A stretch of 23,636 nt of DNA from JBAPRR01 sp049281195 (GTDB taxonomy: Bacteria; Actinomycetota; Acidimicrobiia; Acidimicrobiales; CAVXTF01): contig JBAPRR010000237.1 of the NCBI GenBank assembly GCA_049281195.1, positions 1-23,636 of the forward strand, written 5' to 3'. The first letter of the stretch is position 1, and the number at the start of each line of letters is the position of its first letter. Below are positions 1 through 7,123 of this stretch, in pieces. The position numbers and the translations under genes are program-made. The notes under the pieces are model-generated. The model saw nothing but the letters and a program-made list of their open reading frames with translations. It had not been told where the DNA came from and made no database searches.

Positions 1-209
1 TACCAATAGTCAGCTTGATGGAGGTGGTAGTGGAGGCCCACCACCGCGCCCTGTTGCTTGTTGGAGCGGTTCGCTTGGATCATCTCGCGACCGAGCGGAA
101 ACCACGAGCGTCTGTACGTCTCGATGAAGGCTCCGCGTTCGTCGCCGTGTACGTCAGGGGCGACGATCAGAACGTCCGCGATGGTGTCGGAGGGTTCGAA
201 CTTCGGCAT
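1..209 (-). CDS. rfbC: dTDP-4-dehydrorhamnose 3,5-epimerase-like protein (RmlC family), N-terminal part
   Basis: The first 69 codons of a gene that runs off the left edge; the start is an ATG at 209-207. The translation opens MPKFEPSDTIADVLIVAPDV and then shows the RmlC signatures: DERGAFIETYRRSW at about residues 23-36 and VGLHYHLHQ at about 56-64, whose first His aligns with the family's catalytic His in GLHYQ. RmlC-type cupin enzymes epimerise C3 and C5 of dTDP-4-keto-6-deoxyglucose on the way to dTDP-rhamnose or related deoxysugars for surface glycans, in the cytoplasm. A GAGGAG lies about 12 bases before the start. The flavin reductase-like gene ends 36 bases upstream on the same strand, so co-transcription is likely. 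The sequence around GLHY diverges from the textbook motif, so the product could be another 4-keto-hexose epimerase. The C-terminus cannot be seen. Confidence 0.8.
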   Translation of the reverse strand, partial: MPKFEPSDTIADVLIVAPDVHGDERGAFIETYRRSWFPLGREMIQANRSNKQQGAVVGLHYHLHQADYW

Positions 210-245
210 GGCTCGGCCTGTGCTCCTCGTTTCAGATCCGGGTCG

Positions 246-758
246 TCAAGCGTCGAAGCGGCCGAACCCGCCCCGGTAGAACAAAAGCGGCCGGCCGTGG
301 GTGTCGACCCCCGTGTCGACCACCTCGCCGACGACGATCTCGTGATCCCCGGCGTCATGCGTGGCCACGATCCTGCACCCCACCCACGCCAGAACACCGT
401 CCAACAAAGGGATACTGCCGGGTCCCGGCTTCCAGCCGACGCCACTGAACTTGTCGCCCTTGTCGACGCCGGAGACCGCGAAGTCTCTACACAGAGCCTC
501 CTGATCATCCGCCAGGATGTTGACGCAGAAGCTTCCGCTAGGTGCGATGCGGGGCCAGCTGGTCGAGCTCTTTCCGGGTGCGATCGCAACGAGTGGTGGC
601 TCGAGCGAGAGCGACATGAACGACTGGCACGTGAATCCGACGGCAACGTCTGAATCGAGGCCCGTGACGATCGTCACGCCCGACGAGAAGTGACCCAGAA
701 CCTCGCGGAAGCGGGCCGATGAAACCCCCGCGTGGGGGGCGTTCGCATCGTTGATCAC
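246..758 (-). CDS. Flavin reductase-like, FMN-binding split-barrel protein
   Basis: A 170-residue protein of the flavin reductase-like (HpaC/DIM6/NTAB) family. The N-terminal third carries the family pattern FSSGVTIVTG (about residues 26-35), then GFTCQSFMSLSLEPPLVAI, followed by FCVNILADDQEALCRDFA, the usual FMN-binding arrangement, and a Gly-His pair in AGDHEIVVGEV near the C-terminus. Such proteins reduce FMN or FAD with NAD(P)H and often feed a two-component monooxygenase, but no monooxygenase is next to it here, so its partner is unknown. The start is a GTG at 758-756 that overlaps the TGA stop of the preceding MBL-fold gene (GTGA), a strong sign of translational coupling. The length is normal for the family. 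Confidence 0.85.
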   Translation of the reverse strand: MINDANAPHAGVSSARFREVLGHFSSGVTIVTGLDSDVAVGFTCQSFMSLSLEPPLVAIAPGKSSTSWPRIAPSGSFCVNILADDQEALCRDFAVSGVDKGDKFSGVGWKPGPGSIPLLDGVLAWVGCRIVATHDAGDHEIVVGEVVDTGVDTHGRPLLFYRGGFGRFDA

Positions 759-1705
759 GCACGCTCCCGCGCCACCGGGTCCCGGTTGCGTGATCCGTTC
801 CCGTTTGCGTAGCTGCCCGATCCGTTGGACCCGTTCGATCCGTTGGACCCGTTCGAAGTTCCGACATCCAGCGTCAAGCCTTCGCTCGCCGCGACCACGC
901 TTGCGATGTCCGACGCCTCGTCCATCGAACGGGCGTCTTCGAGCAACTTGTCGATGTCGTCGTCGACGCGAAGCGGGTCATGGTGGAACAGCGCCAGCTT
1001 CTTCACACCAGATTCTTTGGCCACGTGGACGGCGTATGCGACAGTCGAATGACCCCAGTCCGACTTCCACTCGAATTCCTCGGGGGTGTACTGCGAGTCG
1101 TGGATCAACAGGTCGACGCCGTCGCACAGCTCGAGGACGTTGCTGTCGACGAATGTGGGATCCCGCGGCTGCTGGTGATCGCTTACGAAGGCGACCGACC
1201 CACCGTCTGCCTCGATACGGAATCCGAGTGTCGTCCCCACATGCGGGACCTGGCGGACCATCACCTTCGCGGAACCCACACATATGGTCTCGTTGAAGGC
1301 CTCTTTCAACTTGATGTCGCCCTTGAGCTCAGTCACGTTCACCGGGAAGAACGGCGGGTGCAGAACCCTGTCGAACACGTCGTGAAGTGTCGACCCGTCG
1401 TCCTGAGGGGGACCGTAGATGTCGAGCTCGGTCATCGGATCGTGAGCGGTCGTGAAGAACGGGAGACCGATGATGTGATCCCAATGGAGGTGGCTCAAGA
1501 AAGCGGTCAGGTGAAACGGGACGCCCCTGGTTCTCGACGAGTCGAGCTCGAGCCCCAACGGACGCAGGCCCGTGCCGAGGTCGAGGATGATCGGGGGTTC
1601 GTCACCGATCTCGACGACCACGCAGGGCGTGTTGCCGCCGTAGCGACGATGCTCGTCGCTAGAGCACGGGCATGAACCCCGGACACCGAAGAACCTGACT
1701 TGCAG
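755..1705 (-). CDS. MBL-fold metallo-hydrolase (PhnP/RNase Z-like) with an Asn-Gly-Ser tail
   Basis: Metallo-beta-lactamase-fold hydrolase of about 316 residues. The metal-binding motif SHLHWDHIIGLPFF gives His72, His74, Asp76 and His77; further ligands are likely His in QVPHVGT, Asp in FVSDHQQ and His in the C-terminal LFHHDP. The fold resembles PhnP-type cyclic phosphodiesterases; the substrate is unknown. The frame stays open upstream of the GTG at 1621 and encodes a family-typical N-terminus (VRFFGVRGSCPC, then RRYGGNTPC), so the true start must be near 1705. The only candidates there are a CTG at 1705-1703 or an ATC at 1711-1709, preceded by GGAGGGGG. I chose CTG. The last 30 or so residues are a low-complexity Asn-Gly-Ser tail. 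The stop overlaps the next gene's start. Confidence 0.82.
   Translation of the reverse strand: MQVRFFGVRGSCPCSSDEHRRYGGNTPCVVVEIGDEPPIILDLGTGLRPLGLELDSSRTRGVPFHLTAFLSHLHWDHIIGLPFFTTAHDPMTELDIYGPPQDDGSTLHDVFDRVLHPPFFPVNVTELKGDIKLKEAFNETICVGSAKVMVRQVPHVGTTLGFRIEADGGSVAFVSDHQQPRDPTFVDSNVLELCDGVDLLIHDSQYTPEEFEWKSDWGHSTVAYAVHVAKESGVKKLALFHHDPLRVDDDIDKLLEDARSMDEASDIASVVAASEGLTLDVGTSNGSNGSNGSNGSGSYANGNGSRNRDPVARERA
819..854. repeat. Perfect 18-bp tandem duplication inside the MBL-fold gene
   Basis: Two identical copies of GATCCGTTGGACCCGTTC lie head to tail at 819-836 and 837-854. On the coding (minus) strand they encode alternating Asn-Gly-Ser units in the C-terminal tail. Because 18 is a multiple of three, copy-number change would keep the frame open. 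Confidence 0.9.
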
Positions 1706-1745
1706 TTTGATCCCCCTCCGTGACCACCTGGACGGGGCATGACAC

Positions 1746-1751
1746 TACCGT
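1746..1751 (+). promoter_or_regulatory. Leaderless-type -10 box (TACCGT) for the alpha/beta hydrolase
   Basis: TACCGT fits the actinobacterial TAnnnT -10 consensus and is followed by exactly six bases and then the ATG at 1758, which places transcription start at or next to the A of the start codon. There is no Shine-Dalgarno-like purine run in front of this gene, which agrees with leaderless translation. A possible but poor -35 (TGACCA) lies at 1721-1726. Confidence 0.45.
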
Positions 1752-1757
1752 GCGACC

Positions 1758-2648
1758 ATGGATAACCAAATAGGAAATCTGGAACGCAGGAACCTCACCG
1801 CCAACGGTGTGGAGCAGTGTTTCCTGGAATCGGGTCCGGATGATGGTCCGCTGGCGATCTGCGTTCACGGATTCCCAGACTCCGCCTGGACCTGGAGACA
1901 CCTGCTGCCGGTCCTCGCCGACGCCGGATTCCACGCCGTGGCCCCGTTCCTCCGCGGCTATGCGCCGAGCGGCCTCGCCCCGGACGGCACCTATCAGTCA
2001 GGGGCGCTCGCCGCAGACATCTGTGCTTTGAAAGAGGAGATCGCCGGCAGCGACCAGGCGGTCTTCATAGGTCATGACTGGGGCGCCTTCTGTGGCTACG
2101 GAGCGACGGGTTGGAAACCGGAGCACTTCTCCAAACTCGTGACGATGGCAGTGCCGCCCGTTCCTGCCGCGGCGTCCACCTTCTTCTCCTATGCCCAGAT
2201 CAAGAGGAGCTTCTACGTGTTCTTCTTCCAAAGTGCACTGGCCGAGGGCGTCGTGGGGGCAGACGACTGCGCGTTCATCGACAACCTGTGGGCCGATTGG
2301 TCGCCCGGATACGACGCCAAGTGGGATGTGACGCGAGTGAAGGAATCGATCGGCGAGCCGGAAAGGCTCAGCGCCGCCATCAACTACTACAGGGCCATGT
2401 TCGACGGATCCACCCATCTTGCGCAGTACGCAGACGCTCAGCAGGCCGCCGGCGGGTTGCCGGTCATCCCGACCCTCTACCTGCACGGAGCCGACGACGG
2501 ATGCATGGGAGTCGCGTCCATCGACGAAGTCGCCCAGCTACTACCTGCTGCATCAGAGGCGGCGATGATCCAAAAGGCCGGGCATTTCCTTCATCTGGAG
2601 CAGCCCGACGAAGTCAACGATCGGGTGCTCCGGTTCATCGCCGGTTAG
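1758..2648 (+). CDS. Alpha/beta hydrolase, epoxide hydrolase-like
   Basis: A 296-residue alpha/beta-fold hydrolase. Visible are the oxyanion-hole motif HGFPDSAWTW (about residues 37-46), the nucleophile elbow GHDWG (about 99-103, nucleophile Asp), a cap domain containing AAINYYRAMF with the tyrosine that epoxide hydrolases use to activate the ring, the acid in LHGADDG, and the base His in AGHFLHLEQP. An Asp nucleophile flanked by His and Trp points to epoxide hydrolase or haloalkane dehalogenase; the NYYR cap tyrosine favours epoxide hydrolase. The substrate is unknown. It is divergent from the MBL-fold gene. Its TAG stop overlaps the stop of the convergent ABC ATPase gene. Confidence 0.85.
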   Translation: MDNQIGNLERRNLTANGVEQCFLESGPDDGPLAICVHGFPDSAWTWRHLLPVLADAGFHAVAPFLRGYAPSGLAPDGTYQSGALAADICALKEEIAGSDQAVFIGHDWGAFCGYGATGWKPEHFSKLVTMAVPPVPAAASTFFSYAQIKRSFYVFFFQSALAEGVVGADDCAFIDNLWADWSPGYDAKWDVTRVKESIGEPERLSAAINYYRAMFDGSTHLAQYADAQQAAGGLPVIPTLYLHGADDGCMGVASIDEVAQLLPAASEAAMIQKAGHFLHLEQPDEVNDRVLRFIAG

Positions 2649-4012
2649 GCCTCTTGTTCCAACGGCTCTGATATGCGCGGAGTCTCGAGCTTGAGCTGCC
2701 CGGTGTGCGCGTCGAAGTCGTAGAGCTCGCCGTAGCGGCCCCAGTCGATAGCGATATCGAGCTGATGACGGGCTTCATCCTCACTGAACCCGCGCCTCAA
2801 CAGGTCGATGAAGAACCCTTGCCCGAGCGTGCCGTCCTTTGTGGACTCCAGGCTGCTGCATATGGCTCTCACCAAAGGTGCGCGCGCTTTGGCCTGCTCG
2901 GCGAATATGGCCTTCGAAGTATCGATGTCCGCCTCGACGAAGGACTTGCCCTCGGCGGTGAGTTGAAGATCCGCATCCTCGACCACTGCAAAGCCGAGCA
3001 GCTCGGCCGCGTCTACAAGGGGCAGCAGGTCCTCCACGTCGAATGTCAACTTCGACGCGAGCAGCGGAAGGTCGTCACGACCCCCGTTCGCATTGAGGAT
3101 CTCGAGAAGACCAGCCATCCCGCCCACCGACGCCGGCGGCAACGGTCCATCTGACGGAGATACGTCGAGTTGGGCGGCCACTGTTTGGGCATTCGACATT
3201 TCGCGACCCTCGCCGCCGGCGGTCATGATGGCGTAGATCTGGTCGACAAGCGCCTGGCTTTCTTCGCCATGACGGTCCCTCGGTCGCGCGAGGTTGACCT
3301 CGATCTGGGTGCGGATCTTGCCCGGGTTCGTCCCGAGCACCAGGATCCGGTCGGCGAGCATCACGGCCTCTTCGATGTTGTGGGTGACGATCAGCATCGC
3401 CTTGGTCGGAAAGTCCGCTCCCTCCCACAGCCGGAGCAGCTCGCTTCTGAGGTTTTCGGCCGTGAGTACATCAAGTGCGGAGAAAGGCTCGTCCATCAAC
3501 AAGGCATCGGGTTGCACAACCAGCGCACGGGCGAAGCCCACCCGTTGACGCATTCCTCCGGACAGCTCCTTCGGGTACGCGGACTCGAATCCGTCGAGCC
3601 CGATCCGGTCGATTGCCTCGATCGAGCGCTCGCGTCGCTCCGCCGGACCGACCCCCTTTGCCTCTAGACCGATCTCCACATTTTGGAGCACCGTGAGCCA
3701 GGGAAGGAGAGCGAAGCTCTGAAAGACGATGGCGACCCCTGGGTTCGCTCCGGTGATCGCCCGCCCGCGATAGCTGATCTTGCCCGACGTCGGTGGGATC
3801 AACCCGGCGATGCAGCGCAGGAGCGTGCTCTTGCCACTTCCCGACTTACCGAGCAGCGCCATTATCTCGCCGGTCTTGAGCTCGAAAGAGATGTCGTCGA
3901 GCACGGGAAGGGCATTCCCGTTGGGCGAGCTGTATGACTTCGACACGTGAGACACCTCGAGGATGGTCTCCGCGGTCCTCTTCGTCGTTGGGCTCAGCTG
4001 CGCAGATGTCAT
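2645..4012 (-). CDS. NitT/TauT-type ABC transporter ATP-binding protein with C-terminal AAA-associated domain
   Basis: A 455-residue protein. Residues 1-260 are a complete ABC ATPase: Walker A GKSGSGKS at 55-62, Q-loop Gln98, signature LSGGMRQ at 150-156, Walker B LLMDEP at 171-176, D-loop SALD at 178-181 and switch His211. It resembles the nitrate/sulfonate/taurine importer class. Residues of about 290-455 form an extra helical domain resembling the ABC-transporter C-terminal AAA-associated domain (PF09821 type). It probably sits on the cytoplasmic face and powers the double permease encoded just upstream, 38 bases away on the same strand. The substrate cannot be told from sequence. The start is an ATG at 4012-4010. 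The TAA stop overlaps the TAG of the convergent hydrolase gene (TTAG). Confidence 0.88.
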   Translation of the reverse strand: MTSAQLSPTTKRTAETILEVSHVSKSYSSPNGNALPVLDDISFELKTGEIMALLGKSGSGKSTLLRCIAGLIPPTSGKISYRGRAITGANPGVAIVFQSFALLPWLTVLQNVEIGLEAKGVGPAERRERSIEAIDRIGLDGFESAYPKELSGGMRQRVGFARALVVQPDALLMDEPFSALDVLTAENLRSELLRLWEGADFPTKAMLIVTHNIEEAVMLADRILVLGTNPGKIRTQIEVNLARPRDRHGEESQALVDQIYAIMTAGGEGREMSNAQTVAAQLDVSPSDGPLPPASVGGMAGLLEILNANGGRDDLPLLASKLTFDVEDLLPLVDAAELLGFAVVEDADLQLTAEGKSFVEADIDTSKAIFAEQAKARAPLVRAICSSLESTKDGTLGQGFFIDLLRRGFSEDEARHQLDIAIDWGRYGELYDFDAHTGQLKLETPRISEPLEQEA

Positions 4013-4050
4013 GCGTCCCGATCCGGTTTCTGATCAAAAATCAATTGGGC

Positions 4051-5793
4051 TCAAAGAGTGAAGTGAGCTTCTGCCATCCGGTAGAGCCTTCGCCAAAATA
4101 ACCGGTTCGCGAGAACCACAAAGAGACTCATGACGATGACGCCCATGAGGACCTTCGCAAAGTGGTCAGAAGCCGAAGAGTTGGAAGCATTGGTGATGTA
4201 GGCGCCGAGACCCTCGGCCGACAGGTGATGGCTTCCCCACACTGCCACCTCGGCGACGATCGACGCGTTCCACGCTCCCCCGGCAGCGGTGATCCCGCCG
4301 GTCACATAGGCGGGAAAGATCGCAGGCAGGATCAGCTTCCTCCATTTTTGGGACCTCGAAAGCCCGAAGTTGGTCGCCATCTCGCGAAGATCGCTCGGGA
4401 TGGCGATGGCGCCGGCAATCGCGTTGAAAAGGATGTACCACTGAGCGCCGATCGCCATGAGGACGATGCTCCCGATGTCGAGCGACAGATGAATGGCGAT
4501 GAAGGCGATCACCAGGAACGGGAAGAGGAGGTTGGACGGAAAGCTCGCCAGCACCTGAACAACCGGTTGAGCGAAACGGGTGAGGCGCGGGTTCATCCCG
4601 ATCACCACGCCGATAGGCACCCACACGACCGTGGCGAAGACCAACACGCACACCACCCTGACGAAGGTGATCGCGCCAAGCCCGATCGCGTACGGGAACG
4701 AGCCGAACCCGACGGCCTTGCCGACGTAGTCGAGTCCCCCGAGGGCGCCGACCACAACCAACGCGGTGATGATCGCCCAGAAGATGACGTCTCCGATCCG
4801 CTGGCGCTTCTCGTCTGTAGCGAGAGGATGTTCCGCCAGTCCGAACGGCCTGGTGACCCGGTCGAAGAACCGGCCCACGGGGTGGAACACGATCCCCAGG
4901 TAATGGGAGAAATGCGAGCGCCGGAGTAGGTCCAAGACGATGCTCCGGGGCTTCTCGCTCGCCTCGGACTCCTCCATGCGGAACTTCTCGGTCCACGCCA
5001 CGAGCGGACGGAAGAACACCGCATTCACGCCGATGACGATGACCACCATGGCCGCCACCGCGACTCCCACCTTTCCGATGGATCCCTGGGCGATCGCCTG
5101 GCCTATATAGCTGCCCATGCCCGGAAGGGTGTACTGACGCCCGCTGATCGTTATCGCTTCCGCGGCGGTGAGGAAGAACCAGCCTCCTCCCATCGACATC
5201 ATCGCGTTCCACACAAGTCCGATCATCGAGCTCGGAACGTCGAGCTTCCAGAAGCGCTGCCACTTGGTGAGCCTGTAGGCCCGCGCCGCCTCGTCGAGGT
5301 CCCGGGGTTGAGTTTTGAGCGAGTGGTAGAAGCTGAACGTCATGTTCCACGCCTGTGAAGTGAACACGGCGAATATGCACGTCGCCTCGAGGCCCACGTT
5401 GTTGCCGAAGGCGTGCAGGAAGAACACAGTGGTGAAGGTGAGGAATCCGAGGATCGGAACGGACTGGAGAATGTCGAGTACCGGAATGAGGATCATCTCG
5501 GCTCTGCGAAGGCGCGCTGCAGCCGTCGCGTAGACGAACGTGAACACCGTCGCCAGGCCGAGAGCGACGAACATGCGAAGCAACGAGCACGCCGCGTAGT
5601 AGGGAATCTCGGTGAATCGCGTCGACAGATGCGTGGTGTACGCACCAGGCGTGATCCTGACGGTCAGAGACTCGCCGAGCTTTGCGATCCCGTAGAAGAG
5701 GGCGATGACGGCGACCGCGACGAGCAGGTCGACCGGGCTGATGCTTCGCCTGATCGAGATGCGGCCGGGGACGGTTCGTCTGGTTATGGCCAT
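4051..5793 (-). CDS. ABC transporter permease, fused double BPD_transp_1 (NitT/TauT type)
   Basis: A 580-residue integral membrane protein made of two binding-protein-dependent permease domains in one chain. Each half ends with an EAA-type coupling loop: DEAARAYRLTKWQRFWKLDVP at about residues 167-187 (20 of these residues form the loop core) and REMATNFGLSRSQKWRKLILP at about 470-490. The first half spans roughly residues 20-270 and the second 335-575, with a charged cytoplasmic linker (about 270-335) between. A fused pair supplies the whole transmembrane pathway for the two ATPase copies. No solute-binding protein gene is next to it. The start is ATG at 5793-5791 with no good Shine-Dalgarno. 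It probably forms an operon with the ATPase. Confidence 0.88.
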   Translation of the reverse strand: MAITRRTVPGRISIRRSISPVDLLVAVAVIALFYGIAKLGESLTVRITPGAYTTHLSTRFTEIPYYAACSLLRMFVALGLATVFTFVYATAAARLRRAEMILIPVLDILQSVPILGFLTFTTVFFLHAFGNNVGLEATCIFAVFTSQAWNMTFSFYHSLKTQPRDLDEAARAYRLTKWQRFWKLDVPSSMIGLVWNAMMSMGGGWFFLTAAEAITISGRQYTLPGMGSYIGQAIAQGSIGKVGVAVAAMVVIVIGVNAVFFRPLVAWTEKFRMEESEASEKPRSIVLDLLRRSHFSHYLGIVFHPVGRFFDRVTRPFGLAEHPLATDEKRQRIGDVIFWAIITALVVVGALGGLDYVGKAVGFGSFPYAIGLGAITFVRVVCVLVFATVVWVPIGVVIGMNPRLTRFAQPVVQVLASFPSNLLFPFLVIAFIAIHLSLDIGSIVLMAIGAQWYILFNAIAGAIAIPSDLREMATNFGLSRSQKWRKLILPAIFPAYVTGGITAAGGAWNASIVAEVAVWGSHHLSAEGLGAYITNASNSSASDHFAKVLMGVIVMSLFVVLANRLFWRRLYRMAEAHFTL

Positions 5794-5886
5794 GGTTAAC
5801 GGTTCCCTAGCCGGTTCGGGTTCAGACGGGCGAGCTGGGCCCTTTTTCTACTTGTCCGCCTTCATGGCATCAATTGCGTCGGCGCG

Positions 5887-5924
5887 CGAAGGAGCCCCTG
5901 CCGCGTATGGCAGGGGCTCCTTCG
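5887..5924. terminator. Strong 16-bp hairpin, probable intrinsic terminator
   Basis: CGAAGGAGCCCCTGCC at 5887-5902 pairs perfectly with GGCAGGGGCTCCTTCG at 5909-5924 around a 6-base loop (gcgtat). On the plus strand the stem is followed by ATTTGTTTTCTT, so the U-rich tail reads rightward, although no plus-strand gene is recognisable upstream. On the minus strand it sits between the secreted-protein gene (stop 6004) and the permease start (5793), where a terminator would make sense, but there the stem is followed by GC-rich sequence. It may work in both directions. Confidence 0.65.
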
Positions 5925-6003
5925 ATTTGTTTTCTTGCCTGAGTTTTTATCTCGCAGTCGGATTGAGATCGACTCAGATCAAGCTATGCAACAAGTGCGC
6001 CTT

Positions 6004-6393
6004 TCAGCAGCCGGGAACCGCACCCTTGACCAGAGTGGTCTTCCACTTGGTCCCACCACCGAGGCCACCAGAGCCACTGCCCTGGTATTCGAGGTGTGAC
6101 TTCGACCAGTGAGTCTTGACCGTCGCACCGGCATCGTCGCCGGCAGTCCACGTCTCTGCGAGGCTCTTACCGCTTGCCGTGTAAGTGCCTTTGTCGCCGT
6201 TGCGATCAGCAGTCCAGGTGCCTCCGGCACTGATTGTCTGAACTTCACAACCGCCGTCTTCCAAGTTTCTCATCGTCCAGGTGCTGCCGGGCTTGACCCT
6301 GACACCCTGCGGACCCGACGATGCGCTCGCCACGCCGGCTGACCCGAGGCTGACGATGGCCGCCAGACCCGTCACTAACAACAAACGTCTCAT
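6004..6393 (-). CDS. Small secreted protein of unknown function
   Basis: A 129-residue protein I do not recognise. It starts MRRLLLVTGLAAIVSLGS, a typical Sec signal peptide with cleavage likely after VASA (about residue 25), leaving a mature chain of about 100 residues. The mature part repeats Thr-Trp-Thr units (STWTMRN, GTWTADRNGD, ETWTAGDD) and contains only two cysteines, one in GGCEVQT and one as the last residue, which could form a disulfide. A glycine-rich stretch (GSGSGGLGGG) precedes the C-terminus. GGGGGG eight bases before the ATG may act as ribosome-binding site. The gene stands alone between the exporter and the ABC permease. It is probably a beta-rich extracellular or wall-associated protein. 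Confidence 0.7.
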   Translation of the reverse strand: MRRLLLVTGLAAIVSLGSAGVASASSGPQGVRVKPGSTWTMRNLEDGGCEVQTISAGGTWTADRNGDKGTYTASGKSLAETWTAGDDAGATVKTHWSKSHLEYQGSGSGGLGGGTKWKTTLVKGAVPGC

Positions 6394-6505
6394 GTACTAA
6401 CCCCCCATATGAGTGAACCCTGGAGCAACACACTAACAACATTTGATTAGCGTATGCAATCAGGGGCACCAATTTCCCCAAACCCCCCGCCTCGGGAACC
6501 CCGAT

Positions 6506-7048
6506 CTACAGAATTTGGGTACCCACGGCGATGCCCACGATGATCAGGACGAGCCCGCCGAGGACCTCGCTCGCCTCCCCGAAACGGGCCCCGATGTTCC
6601 GCCCCACCTCCAGTCCGACCAGGGAGAGCGTGGTGCTGACCACGCCGATGACCACCAGCGCTACGACCAGGTTGATATGGCGGGACCCAAGCGCGAAACC
6701 TATGACCAGGTTGTCGATGCTGAGCACGACCCCGAGCAGCAGGATGCGGGCGATCCCGGGGCCGGTGGGCGGGCTGTGGTCCGATCGCTTCAAAAGGGCG
6801 CTGACCAGCGCATAGAGGCCCATGACTCCGAGAAGCACCCCGGCTACGGGAGGACCACTGCGGCCCAGGTCCCCGGCAGCGGCGCGTCCGGCCAGGATTC
6901 CGACCACCGGCATAACCGCCTCGAAGAAACCGAACACCAGGCCGACGCGCACGCGTAAGGACTTGTCGAAGCCGCCTGTGCCGAGGCCGATGGCGGCACC
7001 GAGATTGTCGAGACCTACGGCCACAGCGACCAGCAACAGTTCGATCAT
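6506..7048 (-). CDS. mntP: MntP-family manganese efflux pump
   Basis: A 180-residue, six-helix membrane protein in two homologous halves. The paired acidic motifs are GLDNLGAAIGLG (Asp14) and SIDNLVIGFALG (Asp112), equivalent to the DAF/SIDA motifs of MntP. The family signature FGFFEAVMP is at about 39-47. MntP-type proteins export Mn(II) from the cytoplasm. Both halves have Asp-Asn where textbook MntP has Asp-Ala, so metal specificity is not certain. The start is ATG at 7048-7046, preceded by GGAG. It is transcribed divergently from a Zn/Mn-binding lipoprotein gene across a 75-base gap containing inverted half-sites, which suggests shared metal-responsive control. Confidence 0.8.
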   Translation of the reverse strand: MIELLLVAVAVGLDNLGAAIGLGTGGFDKSLRVRVGLVFGFFEAVMPVVGILAGRAAAGDLGRSGPPVAGVLLGVMGLYALVSALLKRSDHSPPTGPGIARILLLGVVLSIDNLVIGFALGSRHINLVVALVVIGVVSTTLSLVGLEVGRNIGARFGEASEVLGGLVLIIVGIAVGTQIL

Positions 7049-7094
7049 GGGGATCTCCAGCCTGCCGTTTCGTTGCCGGAGAACTGTTGAATTG

Positions 7095-7111
7095 AGACTG
7101 AGTCTTAGACT
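7095..7111 (+). promoter_or_regulatory. Alternating inverted half-sites, putative metalloregulator operator
   Basis: Three alternating 5-base half-sites, AGACT (7095-7099), AGTCT (7101-7105) and AGACT (7107-7111), are separated by single bases, so two perfect palindromes overlap. The last half-site together with the preceding T gives TAGACT at 7106-7111, which matches a TAnnnT -10 box 12 bases before the lipoprotein ATG. A protein bound here would block that promoter. The position between a metal exporter and a metal-binding lipoprotein suggests an MntR/DtxR- or Zur-like repressor site; the exact family is inference. Confidence 0.5.
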
Positions 7112-7123
7112 AGGTTTCGATCT

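Noticed and set aside
4166..5590. A 474-codon open frame on the minus strand inside the double permease gene
   Set aside because: It overlaps the permease in another frame, is rich in Arg, Gly and Pro as expected of a GC-rich shadow frame, and shows no domain.
5855..5960. Minus-strand reading ending GAPSRADAIDAMKADK, which could be the C-terminus of a lost binding protein
   Set aside because: The frame is closed by a stop about 35 codons upstream, has no start codon and runs through the hairpin. Too short to support a gene or a family.
5705..6112. Plus-strand open frame that would give the plus-facing hairpin a gene
   Set aside because: It overlaps the permease start and the secreted-protein gene antisense, has a low-complexity translation and continues through the hairpin rather than ending before it.
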